Assembly: GCF_036381655.1 (NCBI RefSeq)
Contig: NZ_DASVCJ010000026.1
Coordinates: 62,001 to 126,000, forward strand
Direction of reading: 5' to 3'
Source of the DNA: Ferrovibrio sp036381655
Lineage (GTDB): Bacteria > Pseudomonadota > Alphaproteobacteria > Ferrovibrionales > Ferrovibrionaceae
Length of the DNA: 64,000 bases
Below are positions 53,911 through 61,935 of the stretch, piece after piece. The number at the start of each line of letters is the position of its first letter. The first letter of the stretch is position 1. Under the pieces are notes generated by a model, which ran no database searches, was not told the DNA's origin, and worked only from the letters and a program-made list of their open reading frames with translations. The translations under genes were made by a program, and so were the position numbers.

Positions 53911-53932
53911 TTTGTTTTAAATTTAAAATAAA
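53911..53932. promoter_or_regulatory. AT-rich palindrome, probable MarR operator of the aromatic-CoA operon
   Basis: A perfect 14-base palindrome TTTTAAATTTAAAA (53915-53928) extends to 22 bases with one mismatched pair. It ends 20 bases before the GTG start of the first gene of the aromatic operon (53953), in an otherwise GC-rich region. Location and symmetry suit binding by the MarR protein encoded two genes in; an overlapping -10 element is likely. Confidence 0.55.
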
Positions 53933-53952
53933 TTGCGTGGAGGCTTCTCGGC

Positions 53953-54780
53953 GTGACATCGGCTCCTGCACAGCAAGCGGCACCGCGCCGCGCCGGCGCT
54001 TCGGGACTGCATGGCCGCCATGTCCTGATCACGGGCGCCACGCGCGGTATCGGCTGGGCGATCGCGCAGGCTTGCGCCGCCCAGGGCGCCAGGCTCAGCC
54101 TGACGGGCCGCGACGCCGCCCTGCTGTCGGAGCGGCGCGCCACGCTGGCCGCCGACCACGCCATCTCCTGCGCGGCCTTTGCCGCCGATCTCGCCGATCC
54201 GGCGAATGCTTCGGCGATGGTGGCCGATGCCGTCGCCGCGCATGGCGCGGTCGATGTCCTGGTCAACAATGCCGGCGCGGGCAGCAGCCAGCCCTTCGCC
54301 AGGATGACCGCGGAGCATTGGGACGATGCAGTGGCGATCAACCTCTCCAGCGTCTTTCATGTCACCCGCGCCGCAATCGCCGGCATGCTGGAGCGGCGCG
54401 CCGGCCGGATCGTCAATATCGCCTCCACGGCCGGATTGACCGGCTATCCGTATATCGCCGCCTACGCCGCCGCCAAGCATGGCGTGGTCGGATTGACGCG
54501 CGCCCTGGCGGCGGAATTCGTCGCCAGCGGCATTGCCGTCAACGCCGTCTGCCCGGGCTATGTCGAGACGGAAATGACCAGGGCCACGATCGACAACATC
54601 GTGGCGAGGACCGGCCGCAGCGCCGAGCAGGCGCGCGCCGAACTGACCAGGCACAATCCGCAGGGCCGGCTGATCCAGCCGGATGAAGTGGCCGACACGG
54701 TCCTGTGGCTGGCCGGGACAGCCAGTCCATCGATCACCGGACAATGCATCGTCGTTGCCGGCGGAGAAATCATGCCATGA
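53953..54780 (+). CDS. SDR-family oxidoreductase of the aromatic-CoA operon
   Basis: 275-residue short-chain dehydrogenase. The cofactor motif is ITGATRGIGWAIAQ near residue 28, then VLVNNAGAGSS, then the catalytic YxxxK in YAAAKHGVVGLT and a C-terminal ITGQCIVVAGGE. Resembles 3-hydroxyacyl-CoA dehydrogenase or FabG-like enzymes. The GTG at 53953 has GGAGG 8 bases upstream. It is the first gene of the operon SDR-MarR-hydratase-dehydrogenase-OYE-ligase. In aerobic 2-aminobenzoyl-CoA-type clusters an SDR plays the beta-oxidation-like 3-hydroxyacyl-CoA oxidation step. Confidence 0.88.
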   Translation: MTSAPAQQAAPRRAGASGLHGRHVLITGATRGIGWAIAQACAAQGARLSLTGRDAALLSERRATLAADHAISCAAFAADLADPANASAMVADAVAAHGAVDVLVNNAGAGSSQPFARMTAEHWDDAVAINLSSVFHVTRAAIAGMLERRAGRIVNIASTAGLTGYPYIAAYAAAKHGVVGLTRALAAEFVASGIAVNAVCPGYVETEMTRATIDNIVARTGRSAEQARAELTRHNPQGRLIQPDEVADTVLWLAGTASPSITGQCIVVAGGEIMP

Positions 54781-54801
54781 CGGAAGCGAGGAATTGACCG
54801 G

Positions 54802-55320
54802 ATGAGCGAAGCCCGCCCGATGCCGCAGCCGGCGAACGACCGCGAGACGGCCGTCAGCCGCGACGACAAGCTGGAACTGCGGCTGTGGCTGCGGCTGCTG
54901 ACCTGCTCGAACCTGATCGAACGCAACGTGCGTAGCGCCCTGCGCGAGAAGTTCGACACCACCTTGCCCCGCTTCGACCTGCTGGCGCAGCTCGACCGGG
55001 CGCCGGACGGCCTGACCATGAGCGAGCTGTCGGCCCGTATGATGGTCTCGAACGGCAATATCACCGGACTGACGGACCGCCTCGTCGAAGAAGGCCTCGT
55101 CAGGCGCACGCCGTCCGCGCGCGATCGGCGCAGCAGCCATGTCGGCCTCACCCCGGCCGGCAAGAAGGCCTTCGATGCGATGACGCCCGAGCACGAAGCC
55201 TGGATCGACACGATGATGGCCGGCCTGAGCCGCCAGGAGATGCAGCAGCTCTTCCAGCTGCTTGGCAAGCTCAAGGCCTCGGTACTGGAGAATCTCGGCG
55301 ACAGGGGAGCTGAGCCGTGA
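54802..55320 (+). CDS. MarR-family transcriptional regulator (aromatic-CoA operon)
   Basis: 172-residue MarR regulator. The winged HTH is visible in GLTMSELSARMMVSNGNITG and LVEEGLVRRTPSARDRRSSH, with helical dimerisation ends. It is embedded as the second gene, and its stop overlaps the start of the enoyl-CoA hydratase gene by 4 bases. It is expected to bind the AT-rich palindrome at 53911-53932 and respond to an aryl-CoA thioester, as BadR- and CouR-type MarR proteins do. The ligand is inferred. Confidence 0.9.
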   Translation: MSEARPMPQPANDRETAVSRDDKLELRLWLRLLTCSNLIERNVRSALREKFDTTLPRFDLLAQLDRAPDGLTMSELSARMMVSNGNITGLTDRLVEEGLVRRTPSARDRRSSHVGLTPAGKKAFDAMTPEHEAWIDTMMAGLSRQEMQQLFQLLGKLKASVLENLGDRGAEP

Positions 55321-56141
55321 CGCTGGCGAAGGATTTCAAGCCGCAGCATTTCGGCTGGGCGGTCGATGGCAAGGTGGCGACGATCACCCTCAATCGGCCC
55401 GAGCGCAAAAACCCGCTCACCTTCGATTCCTATGCCGAGCTGCGCGATACCTTCCGCACACTCGGGGATACCGGCGCGATCAAGGCCGTCGTCCTCACCG
55501 GCGCCGGCGGCAACTTCTGCTCTGGCGGCGACGTGCACGAGATCATCGGCCCGCTGGTGAAGCTGAAAGAGTCCGGCGACATGGCCGGTCTGCTCGCCTT
55601 TACCCGCATGACCGGCGATCTCGTCAAGGCCATGCGCCATTGCCCGCAGCCGATCGTCGCCGCGGTGGACGGCGTCTGCGCTGGCGCGGGCGCGATCCTG
55701 GCCATGGCCTCGGACCTGCGCATCGCCACGCCGCGCGCGAAAACCGCCTTCCTGTTCGTCCGCGTCGGACTGGCCGGCGCCGATATGGGCGCCTGCAACA
55801 TCCTGCCGCGCATCGTCGGCAGCGGCCGTGCCGCCGAGTTGCTGTTCACCGGGCGCAGCATGAGCGCCGAGGAAGGCGAGCGCTGGGGCTTCTTCAACCG
55901 CCTTGTCGCCCCCGAACAGGTGCTGAGCGAGGCGCAGGCCCTGGCGAAGGAAATCGCCGATGGGCCGACCTTCGCGCATGGCATCACCAAGACCTGCCTG
56001 CATCAGGAATGGTCGATGGATCTCGACGCCGCCATTGAGGCCGAGGCGCAGGCGCAGGCGATCTGCATGCAGACCGAGGATTTCGCCCGCGCCTACCGCG
56101 CCGTCGCCGCGAAGCAGAAGCCGGTTTTCGAGGGCAACTGA
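55317..56141 (+). CDS. Enoyl-CoA hydratase/isomerase (crotonase family)
   Basis: 274-residue crotonase-fold enzyme. Oxyanion-hole motifs are GAGGNFCSGGDVHEI (about 60-75) and the second GVCAGAGAILAMASD (about 118-133). The catalytic acid position in LPRIVGSGRAAELL appears different from the usual glutamate pair, so isomerase, hydratase or thioesterase-type chemistry cannot be told apart. The GTG at 55317 overlaps the MarR stop and has GGGGAG 7 bases upstream. In aryl-CoA pathways such an enzyme hydrates or opens the dearomatised ring. Confidence 0.9.
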   Translation: MTLAKDFKPQHFGWAVDGKVATITLNRPERKNPLTFDSYAELRDTFRTLGDTGAIKAVVLTGAGGNFCSGGDVHEIIGPLVKLKESGDMAGLLAFTRMTGDLVKAMRHCPQPIVAAVDGVCAGAGAILAMASDLRIATPRAKTAFLFVRVGLAGADMGACNILPRIVGSGRAAELLFTGRSMSAEEGERWGFFNRLVAPEQVLSEAQALAKEIADGPTFAHGITKTCLHQEWSMDLDAAIEAEAQAQAICMQTEDFARAYRAVAAKQKPVFEGN

Positions 56142-56142
56142 A

Positions 56143-57327
56143 ATGGCCGATCGCAGCTATCTGACCTGGCCGTTTTTCGAGGATCGCCACCGCGAGCTGG
56201 CGAAGACTCTCTGGGCCTGGGCCGGGCAACATGCGGCGCATCACGACGATAGCGAGGACATCGACGGCGTCTGCCGCAATTTCGTCCGCCAGTTGGGCCG
56301 GGACGGCATCCTTGGACTGACGGTGCCCAGGGATGGCGGCGGCACGCATGACAGGCTCGAAGTCCGCTCGCTGGCGCTGGCCCGCGAAATCCTCGCCTAT
56401 CATAACGGCCTGGCGGATTTCAGCTTTGTCATGCAGGGGCTCGGCTCCGGCCCGATCAGCCTGTTCGGCACGCCCGAGCAGAAACGGCGCTGGCTGCCGG
56501 CCGTGGCGCGCGGCGAGGCAATCGCCGCCCTGGCGATGTCGGAGCCCGATGCCGGATCGGACGTCGCCAATATCGCCACGACGGCCGTGCCGGACGGCCA
56601 GGGCTATCGCCTCAACGGCGCCAAGACCTGGATTTCCAACGGCGGCATCGCCGATCAATACACCGTCGTGGCGCGGCTCGGCGACGCCCCCGGCGCCAAG
56701 GGCCTGGCGGTCTTCGTCGTCGAAGCCGGCACGCCGGGCCTTTCCGTGCCGGAACGCATCGAGGTGATCGCGCCGCATCCGCTGGGCCGGCTCGAATTCA
56801 GGGACTGCGTCATTCCCGCCGCCAACCTGATCGGCCGGCCGGGGGACGGCTTCAAGATCGCCATGAGCAATCTCGATGTCTTCCGCTCGACGGTCGGCGC
56901 CGCGGCTCTGGGCTTCGCCCGCCGTGCCCTGGACGAGGCACTCAGGCGCGTGCAGGAACGCAAGGTCTTCGACCGCAAACTTGCCGATTACCAGCTTACG
57001 CAGGCCAGGATCGCCGACATGGCCACCGAAATCGACGCTTCGGCGCTTTTGATCTACCGCGCCGCCTGGACCAAGGACATGGGCGCCGCCCGCGTCACCC
57101 GCGAAGCCTCGATGGCCAAGATGTATGCCACCGAAGCGGCGCAGCGCGTGATCGACGCCGCCGTGCAGCTCTGGGGCGGGCTGGGCGTCACCAAAGGCAA
57201 CATGGTCGAAAGCCTCTATCGCGAGATACGCGCCCTGCGCATCTATGAGGGCACCACCGAGATCAACAAGCTGGTGATCGCCGGCCAGGCCTACGCGGCA
57301 TTCGCAGCAGAGGGCCAAACCGGATGA
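56143..57327 (+). CDS. Acyl-CoA dehydrogenase
   Basis: 394-residue FAD-dependent acyl-CoA dehydrogenase. The family signatures are ALAMSEPDAGSDVANI (about 127-142) and, near the C terminus, QLWGGLGVTKGNMVESLYRE. The catalytic glutamate is probable in REIRALRIYEGTTEIN. It dehydrogenates an acyl-CoA, passing electrons to ETF. It begins one base after the hydratase stop and overlaps the OYE gene by 4 bases. In 2-aminobenzoyl-CoA-type clusters an acyl-CoA dehydrogenase serves the reductive or beta-oxidation stage. Confidence 0.92.
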   Translation: MADRSYLTWPFFEDRHRELAKTLWAWAGQHAAHHDDSEDIDGVCRNFVRQLGRDGILGLTVPRDGGGTHDRLEVRSLALAREILAYHNGLADFSFVMQGLGSGPISLFGTPEQKRRWLPAVARGEAIAALAMSEPDAGSDVANIATTAVPDGQGYRLNGAKTWISNGGIADQYTVVARLGDAPGAKGLAVFVVEAGTPGLSVPERIEVIAPHPLGRLEFRDCVIPAANLIGRPGDGFKIAMSNLDVFRSTVGAAALGFARRALDEALRRVQERKVFDRKLADYQLTQARIADMATEIDASALLIYRAAWTKDMGAARVTREASMAKMYATEAAQRVIDAAVQLWGGLGVTKGNMVESLYREIRALRIYEGTTEINKLVIAGQAYAAFAAEGQTG

Positions 57328-58802
57328 AGCTGCTCGAGCCGCTGACCATCAATGGCATGACGCTGCCCAACCGGGTGGCGGTGCCGGCGATGGTGACGCG
57401 GCTTTCCGGCGAGGACGGCTTCGTCAACCGGGACATCATCGATCGCTATGTCCGCTATGCCGAGGGCGAAGTCGGCCTGATCGTGGTGGAAGCGACCGCC
57501 GTGCACGGCAACAAGTCCGGGCCCCTGCTGCGGCTGTCGTCGGATGAATTCATTCCCGGCCATCGCGATCTGGTCCGCCGGGTGCACGATGCATCGGCCT
57601 CGAAAATCGTGCCGCAGATCATCCACTTCCTCAAAGTCGCGCGCTCCGGCTGGCGGCAGACCATCGACACTCTGAGCACGGACGACATCGAGCGCATCAT
57701 CCAGCAGTTCGGCGCGGCAGCCGCGCGCGCCCGCGAGGCCGGCTATGACGGCGTCGAGCTGCATTCCGCCCATGCCTATACGCTGGCGTCCTTCCTGTCG
57801 CGCCGCAATCCGCGCCGCGACGAATATGACGGCCGCATGCTGGAGGGCCGGCTCGCCATGTTCGGCCGCGTCATGCACAGCGTGCGTCGCCAGGTCGGCA
57901 ATGACTGGCCGGTCGGCGTACGCTTCCTGGCCGAGGAGGCGATCAAGGAAGGCTATACCGTCGAGGATGCCAAGCTGATCGCCCTGCGCATGGCGCAGCT
58001 CGGCGTCGATTACATCTCGCTGTCGGTCGGCGGCAAATTCGAGGACGCCATCCATCGGCCGGGTCAGCCGCTTTATCCCTATACCGGCTATTCCGGCGAC
58101 CGCTGCATGCCGGGCGACTGGTATCCGCCGCTGCCGCATGCCCATCTTGCGGCAGCCATCAAGCAGTTCATCAATGCCAAGGGCTTCACCCTGCCGGTGA
58201 TGTCGGTCGGCAAGATCAATGCGCCGGGCGATGCCGAACATCTGCTGCAGAGCGGACAGGCCGACATGATCGGCATGGCGCGGCAATTGCTCGCCGATCC
58301 CGACTGGGTGAAGAAGCTTCGCACCGGCCGCAGCGATCAGATCGTTCGCTGCATCTATTGCAATGTCTGCAAGCAGCTCGATGAGAATTTCAGGGAAGTC
58401 ACCTGCTTCCTCTGGCCGAAGGGATTGCGGCAGGCGCCACCGGACGCGGTGGACGGCGCCGGGCCGCGCTGGCCGGAGGGCGGCGCCGGCCTGACGGCGG
58501 TATTCGAAAAAGGCCAGGTCAGGCTGAGCTGGGCGAAAGCCGAAGCCGGCGCCGCACCGATTGCCGGCTACAACGTCTATCGCGCCGAGGATGGCGGCGA
58601 AGCGAGAGTCACCGAAGCCGTCAAAACCACCAAGCATGCCGACCGCACCGTGCTCGGCGGCCTGCGCTATACCTACTATATCCGCGGCCACGATGCCGCC
58701 GGACGCGCGACCCCGCCATCCGAAGCGGTGCGCATCGACCTCCCCTGTCCGAGTGCCGAACCCGCCTCTCTTTCGCCAAAGGTGCACCATGCCCAGCACT
58801 GA
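57324..58802 (+). CDS. Old-Yellow-Enzyme/dienoyl-CoA-reductase-like flavoprotein with C-terminal FN3-like domain
   Basis: 492 residues. Residues 1-335 form an FMN-binding TIM barrel of the OYE/2,4-dienoyl-CoA reductase family (NRVAVPAMVTRLSG at the start, ELHSAHAYTLASFLSR near 145-160, DMIGMARQLLADPDW near 314). Cys343, 346, 349 and 361 (CIYCNVC then C) match the [4Fe-4S] site of that family. Residues about 385-475 are fibronectin-type-III-like (VRLSWAKAEAGAAPIAGYNVY, then the YTYYIRGHDAAG strand). The FAD/NAD(P)H domain that normally follows the Fe-S site is absent. Genes fused with salicylyl-CoA/2-aminobenzoyl-CoA monooxygenases carry a related OYE part, but the monooxygenase half is absent here. 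Overlaps the ligase gene by 14 bases. Confidence 0.85.
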   Translation: MKLLEPLTINGMTLPNRVAVPAMVTRLSGEDGFVNRDIIDRYVRYAEGEVGLIVVEATAVHGNKSGPLLRLSSDEFIPGHRDLVRRVHDASASKIVPQIIHFLKVARSGWRQTIDTLSTDDIERIIQQFGAAAARAREAGYDGVELHSAHAYTLASFLSRRNPRRDEYDGRMLEGRLAMFGRVMHSVRRQVGNDWPVGVRFLAEEAIKEGYTVEDAKLIALRMAQLGVDYISLSVGGKFEDAIHRPGQPLYPYTGYSGDRCMPGDWYPPLPHAHLAAAIKQFINAKGFTLPVMSVGKINAPGDAEHLLQSGQADMIGMARQLLADPDWVKKLRTGRSDQIVRCIYCNVCKQLDENFREVTCFLWPKGLRQAPPDAVDGAGPRWPEGGAGLTAVFEKGQVRLSWAKAEAGAAPIAGYNVYRAEDGGEARVTEAVKTTKHADRTVLGGLRYTYYIRGHDAAGRATPPSEAVRIDLPCPSAEPASLSPKVHHAQH

Positions 58803-60444
58803 GAGATACCGTTTCGAGCCTTCTGCTCATGTCGACACCTTCGCCCGCGCCCATCTGCCGCCGCAGGATCAATGGCCAAAGATGCTGTGGGACAGCCTGC
58901 CGGAATTGCGGGCCTATCCGCGCCGCATGAACTGCGCGCGCGAATTGCTGGACCGGCAGGCGGCAAAATTCGGCAATCGTCCGGTCATCCACTATAACGA
59001 CGAGATCTGGACCTATCAGAAGCTGCTGCAGACGGCGAACCGGATCGCCCATGTGCTGGTCGATGATCTCGGCGTGAAGCCGGGCAACCGCGTGCTGCTG
59101 CGGGCGCCGAACAATCCGATGTATGTCGCCTGCTGGTTCGCGGTGATGAAGGCCGGCGCCATTGCCGTCGCCACCATGCCGCTCTATCGCTGGCGCGAAT
59201 TGACCTACATGGCCGACAGGGCCGAGATCGAGGTCGCGCTGTGCGATTGGCGGCTGCGCGAGGAGATGGAAACCACGCTGCGGGAATCGCGGCACCTCAA
59301 ACGCTGCGTCTATTTCTGCGGCGAGGGAGACGGCACGCTGGAAGCCCGCATGGCGGCCAAGCCGGCGGAGTTCGACACCGTCGATACCGCCTGGGATGAC
59401 GTCTGCCTGATCGCCTTCACCTCCGGCACGACCGGCCCGGCCAAGGGCTGCATGCATTTTCACCGCGATGTGCTGGTGATCTGCGACACCTTCGGGCGCC
59501 ACGTGCTGCGGCCTGGCCAGGACGATATCTTCACCGGCAGTCCGCCGATTGCCTTCACCTTCGGCCTCGGCGCGCTCGTCACCTTCCCGATGCATGTCGG
59601 CGCCTCGACCGTGCTGGTCGAGCAATACAATCCGCAGAAGATGCTGGAGACGATCCAGGCCAAAAAGGTGACGGTGCTGTTCACGGCGCCGACCGCCTAC
59701 CGAACAATGACCGATTTGGTGCCGGACTACGACATCTCATCCCTGCGCAAATGCGTCTCGGCCGGCGAAAGCCTGCCGCGTCCGACCTGGCAGGGCTGGT
59801 ACGAAGCGACCGGCATCGGCATCATCGACGGCATCGGCTCGACCGAGATGCTGCATATCTTCATTTCGGCGGCAGGCAAGGACATCCGGCCGGGCGCCAC
59901 CGGCAAGCCGATCCCCGGCTTCCAAGCGCGCGTGGTCGACGACAGCGGCGAGCCGGTCCCGCCCGGCACGATCGGCAGGCTGGCGGTGCGCGGACCGACG
60001 GGGTGCCGATATCTGGACAATCCCGAGCGCCAGGCCGCCTATGTCCAGGATGGCTGGAACGTTACCGGCGACGCGTATCGATGCGACGAAGACGGCTACT
60101 TCTGGTATCAGGCCCGCACCGACGACATGATCGTCTCGGCCGGCTACAACATCTCCGGACCCGAAGTGGAAACCGTGCTGATGCTGCATCCTCTGGTGCA
60201 GGAATGCGCCGTCGTCGGCGTTCCGGACGCGCAGCGCGGCCAGCTCGTCAAGGCTTTCGTCGTGCTGCGCGACAAATCCAGGGCCGATGCCGAAACGGCG
60301 AAGAGCCTCCAGGATTTCGTGCGTGCGGAAATCGCACCCTACAAATACCCGCGGGCCATCGAATTCATCGACGCCCTGCCGCGCACCCAGACCGGCAAGG
60401 TGCAGCGCTACTTGTTGCGCCAGACGGGCTTCGCGGAAAAATAG
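58789..60444 (+). CDS. Aryl-CoA ligase (2-aminobenzoate/benzoate-CoA ligase type)
   Basis: 551-residue AMP-binding (ANL) acyl-CoA synthetase. Phosphate-binding loop is FTSGTTGPAKGCMHFHR, A5 motif is DGIGSTEMLHIF, A7 is NVTGDAYRCDEDGYFWYQ-like, and the catalytic lysine is in RTQTGKVQRYLL near the C terminus. The N terminus (FARAHLPPQDQWP) and STEMLHIF resemble 2-aminobenzoate- and benzoate-CoA ligases. It activates the imported aromatic acid, committing it to CoA-ester metabolism. Its start lies inside the end of the OYE gene (14-base overlap). Confidence 0.88.
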   Translation: MPSTERYRFEPSAHVDTFARAHLPPQDQWPKMLWDSLPELRAYPRRMNCARELLDRQAAKFGNRPVIHYNDEIWTYQKLLQTANRIAHVLVDDLGVKPGNRVLLRAPNNPMYVACWFAVMKAGAIAVATMPLYRWRELTYMADRAEIEVALCDWRLREEMETTLRESRHLKRCVYFCGEGDGTLEARMAAKPAEFDTVDTAWDDVCLIAFTSGTTGPAKGCMHFHRDVLVICDTFGRHVLRPGQDDIFTGSPPIAFTFGLGALVTFPMHVGASTVLVEQYNPQKMLETIQAKKVTVLFTAPTAYRTMTDLVPDYDISSLRKCVSAGESLPRPTWQGWYEATGIGIIDGIGSTEMLHIFISAAGKDIRPGATGKPIPGFQARVVDDSGEPVPPGTIGRLAVRGPTGCRYLDNPERQAAYVQDGWNVTGDAYRCDEDGYFWYQARTDDMIVSAGYNISGPEVETVLMLHPLVQECAVVGVPDAQRGQLVKAFVVLRDKSRADAETAKSLQDFVRAEIAPYKYPRAIEFIDALPRTQTGKVQRYLLRQTGFAEK

Positions 60445-60646
60445 ATCGTTGCCGGAGAATTAGTTTGCGATTACAACTTTTCGGCAGGGACGATCACGAC
60501 GCCAGCCGATTGCTCCCGGCAGCAGGCCTTGGCTAGAGTGATCAGAGGGAGGCAAAGCCGACACCGGAGACCAACCGACTGCGGCTGCGCCGTTTGGCGT
60601 ATAAGAAGGCAGGCCGTTCAGGTCCTGCTTACAGAGGGAGAGAAGC

Positions 60647-61852
60647 ATGAAAGCGTCCAAGTTGCTCCGCATGGCTGGTGCAGCCGCACTGGCTGTTGCG
60701 CCCTTCGTCACGGCCTCCTTGCTGGCAGGGCCGGCGGAAGCGCAGGCCAAGAAGATCAAGATCGGCTTTGTCACCACGCTGTCCGGGCCGAATGCCGCCT
60801 ACGGCAAGGACATGAAGAACAGCTTCGAACTGGCCCTCGACCACATGGGCCGCAAGATGAACGGCATCCCGGTCGAGGTCTTCTATGAAGACGACGAGCA
60901 GAAGCCGGAGGTCGGCAAGCAGAAGACGGAAAAGCTGCTGCAGCGCGACCGTGTCGATTTCGTCACCGGGTACATCTGGTCGAACGTGCTGCTCGCCTCC
61001 TACAAGCCGGTGGTCGACAGCAAGACCTTCCTGATCAGCGCCAATGCCGGTCCGTCGCAGCTGGCCGGGCCGCAATGCAACCCGTATTTCTTCGCCGCCT
61101 CCTGGCAGAACGACCAGAATCCGATGGGCGTCGGCGAGCTGCTGAACCAGAAGAACGTCAAGAACCTCTACATCGTTGCGCCGAACTACGCCGCCGGCCA
61201 GGACATGGCGAATGGCGTGAAGTCCACCTTCAAGGGCAAGGTGGTCGGCCAGGACATGACCAAATGGCCTGACCAGCTCGACTTCTCCGCCGAGATCTCG
61301 AAGATTCGCGCGGCCAAGCCGGATGCGGTCTACGTCTTCTACCCCAGCCGCTGGGGCGTGCAGTTCCTCACCCAGTACAGCCAGGCCGGCCTGAAGAAGG
61401 AAATCCCGCTCTACTCCGTCTTCACCATCGATGCGGTGACGCTAAAGCTGCAGAAGGACCTGGCGCTGGATACCTATTTCGGCCTGTTCTGGGCGCCCGA
61501 TCTGCCCTATGCGGCCAATACCAGGTTCGTCAGCGATTACAAGAAGAAGTATAAGGACACGCCGACCTTCTACGGCGCGCAGTCCTACGACGCGGCCAAC
61601 CTGATCGCTTCGGCGGTTGCGGCGACCAAGGGCAACCTGAAGGACAAGGACGGCCTGCGCAAGGCGCTGGAGGCCGCGAAGTTCGATTCCGTGCGCGGCC
61701 CGATGAAGTTCGGCCCGAACCACTTCCCGATCCACGCGATCTACCAGCAGGAAGTCTACAAGGTATCCGACAACGAGTACGACATCCGCACGATCAACAA
61801 GATCGTCGACAACCTGCAGGATCCGCACGCCAAGGACTGCAAGATGCATTGA
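60647..61852 (+). CDS. Liv-type ABC transporter substrate-binding protein (aromatic acid uptake)
   Basis: 401-residue periplasmic binding protein. The signal peptide MKASKLLRMAGAAALAVAPF continues to AEA-QA (about residue 27). The mature part starts KKIKIGFVTTLSGPNAAYGK, with the family pattern VEVFYEDDEQKPEVGKQKTE after it. Two cysteines (GPQCNPYFF and HAKDCKMH) may pair. The ATG has AGAGGGAGAG just before it. The upstream gap 60445-60646 shows no strong promoter match that I can defend. Aromatic acids such as benzoates are common cargo for this binding-protein class; the precise ligand is unknown. Confidence 0.92.
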   Translation: MKASKLLRMAGAAALAVAPFVTASLLAGPAEAQAKKIKIGFVTTLSGPNAAYGKDMKNSFELALDHMGRKMNGIPVEVFYEDDEQKPEVGKQKTEKLLQRDRVDFVTGYIWSNVLLASYKPVVDSKTFLISANAGPSQLAGPQCNPYFFAASWQNDQNPMGVGELLNQKNVKNLYIVAPNYAAGQDMANGVKSTFKGKVVGQDMTKWPDQLDFSAEISKIRAAKPDAVYVFYPSRWGVQFLTQYSQAGLKKEIPLYSVFTIDAVTLKLQKDLALDTYFGLFWAPDLPYAANTRFVSDYKKKYKDTPTFYGAQSYDAANLIASAVAATKGNLKDKDGLRKALEAAKFDSVRGPMKFGPNHFPIHAIYQQEVYKVSDNEYDIRTINKIVDNLQDPHAKDCKMH

Positions 61853-61873
61853 TCGGGGCTAGCCCCTGCGTTC

Positions 61874-61909
61874 CGGGGCGTCGGGAGGCTGCGGCCCCTT
61901 GACGCCCCG
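61874..61909 (+). terminator. Attenuator-like hairpin between binding-protein and permease genes
   Basis: CGGGGCGTC (61874-61882) and GACGCCCCG (61901-61909) form a perfect 9-bp stem around an 18-base loop that can pair further (GGG with CCC), followed by TTTCTATATG. It sits 21 bases after the binding-protein stop and 27 bases before livH. Such partial terminators let binding protein exceed membrane components, which fits here. Confidence 0.6.
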
Positions 61910-61935
61910 TTTCTATATGTCAGCTTCGCCCTGCC

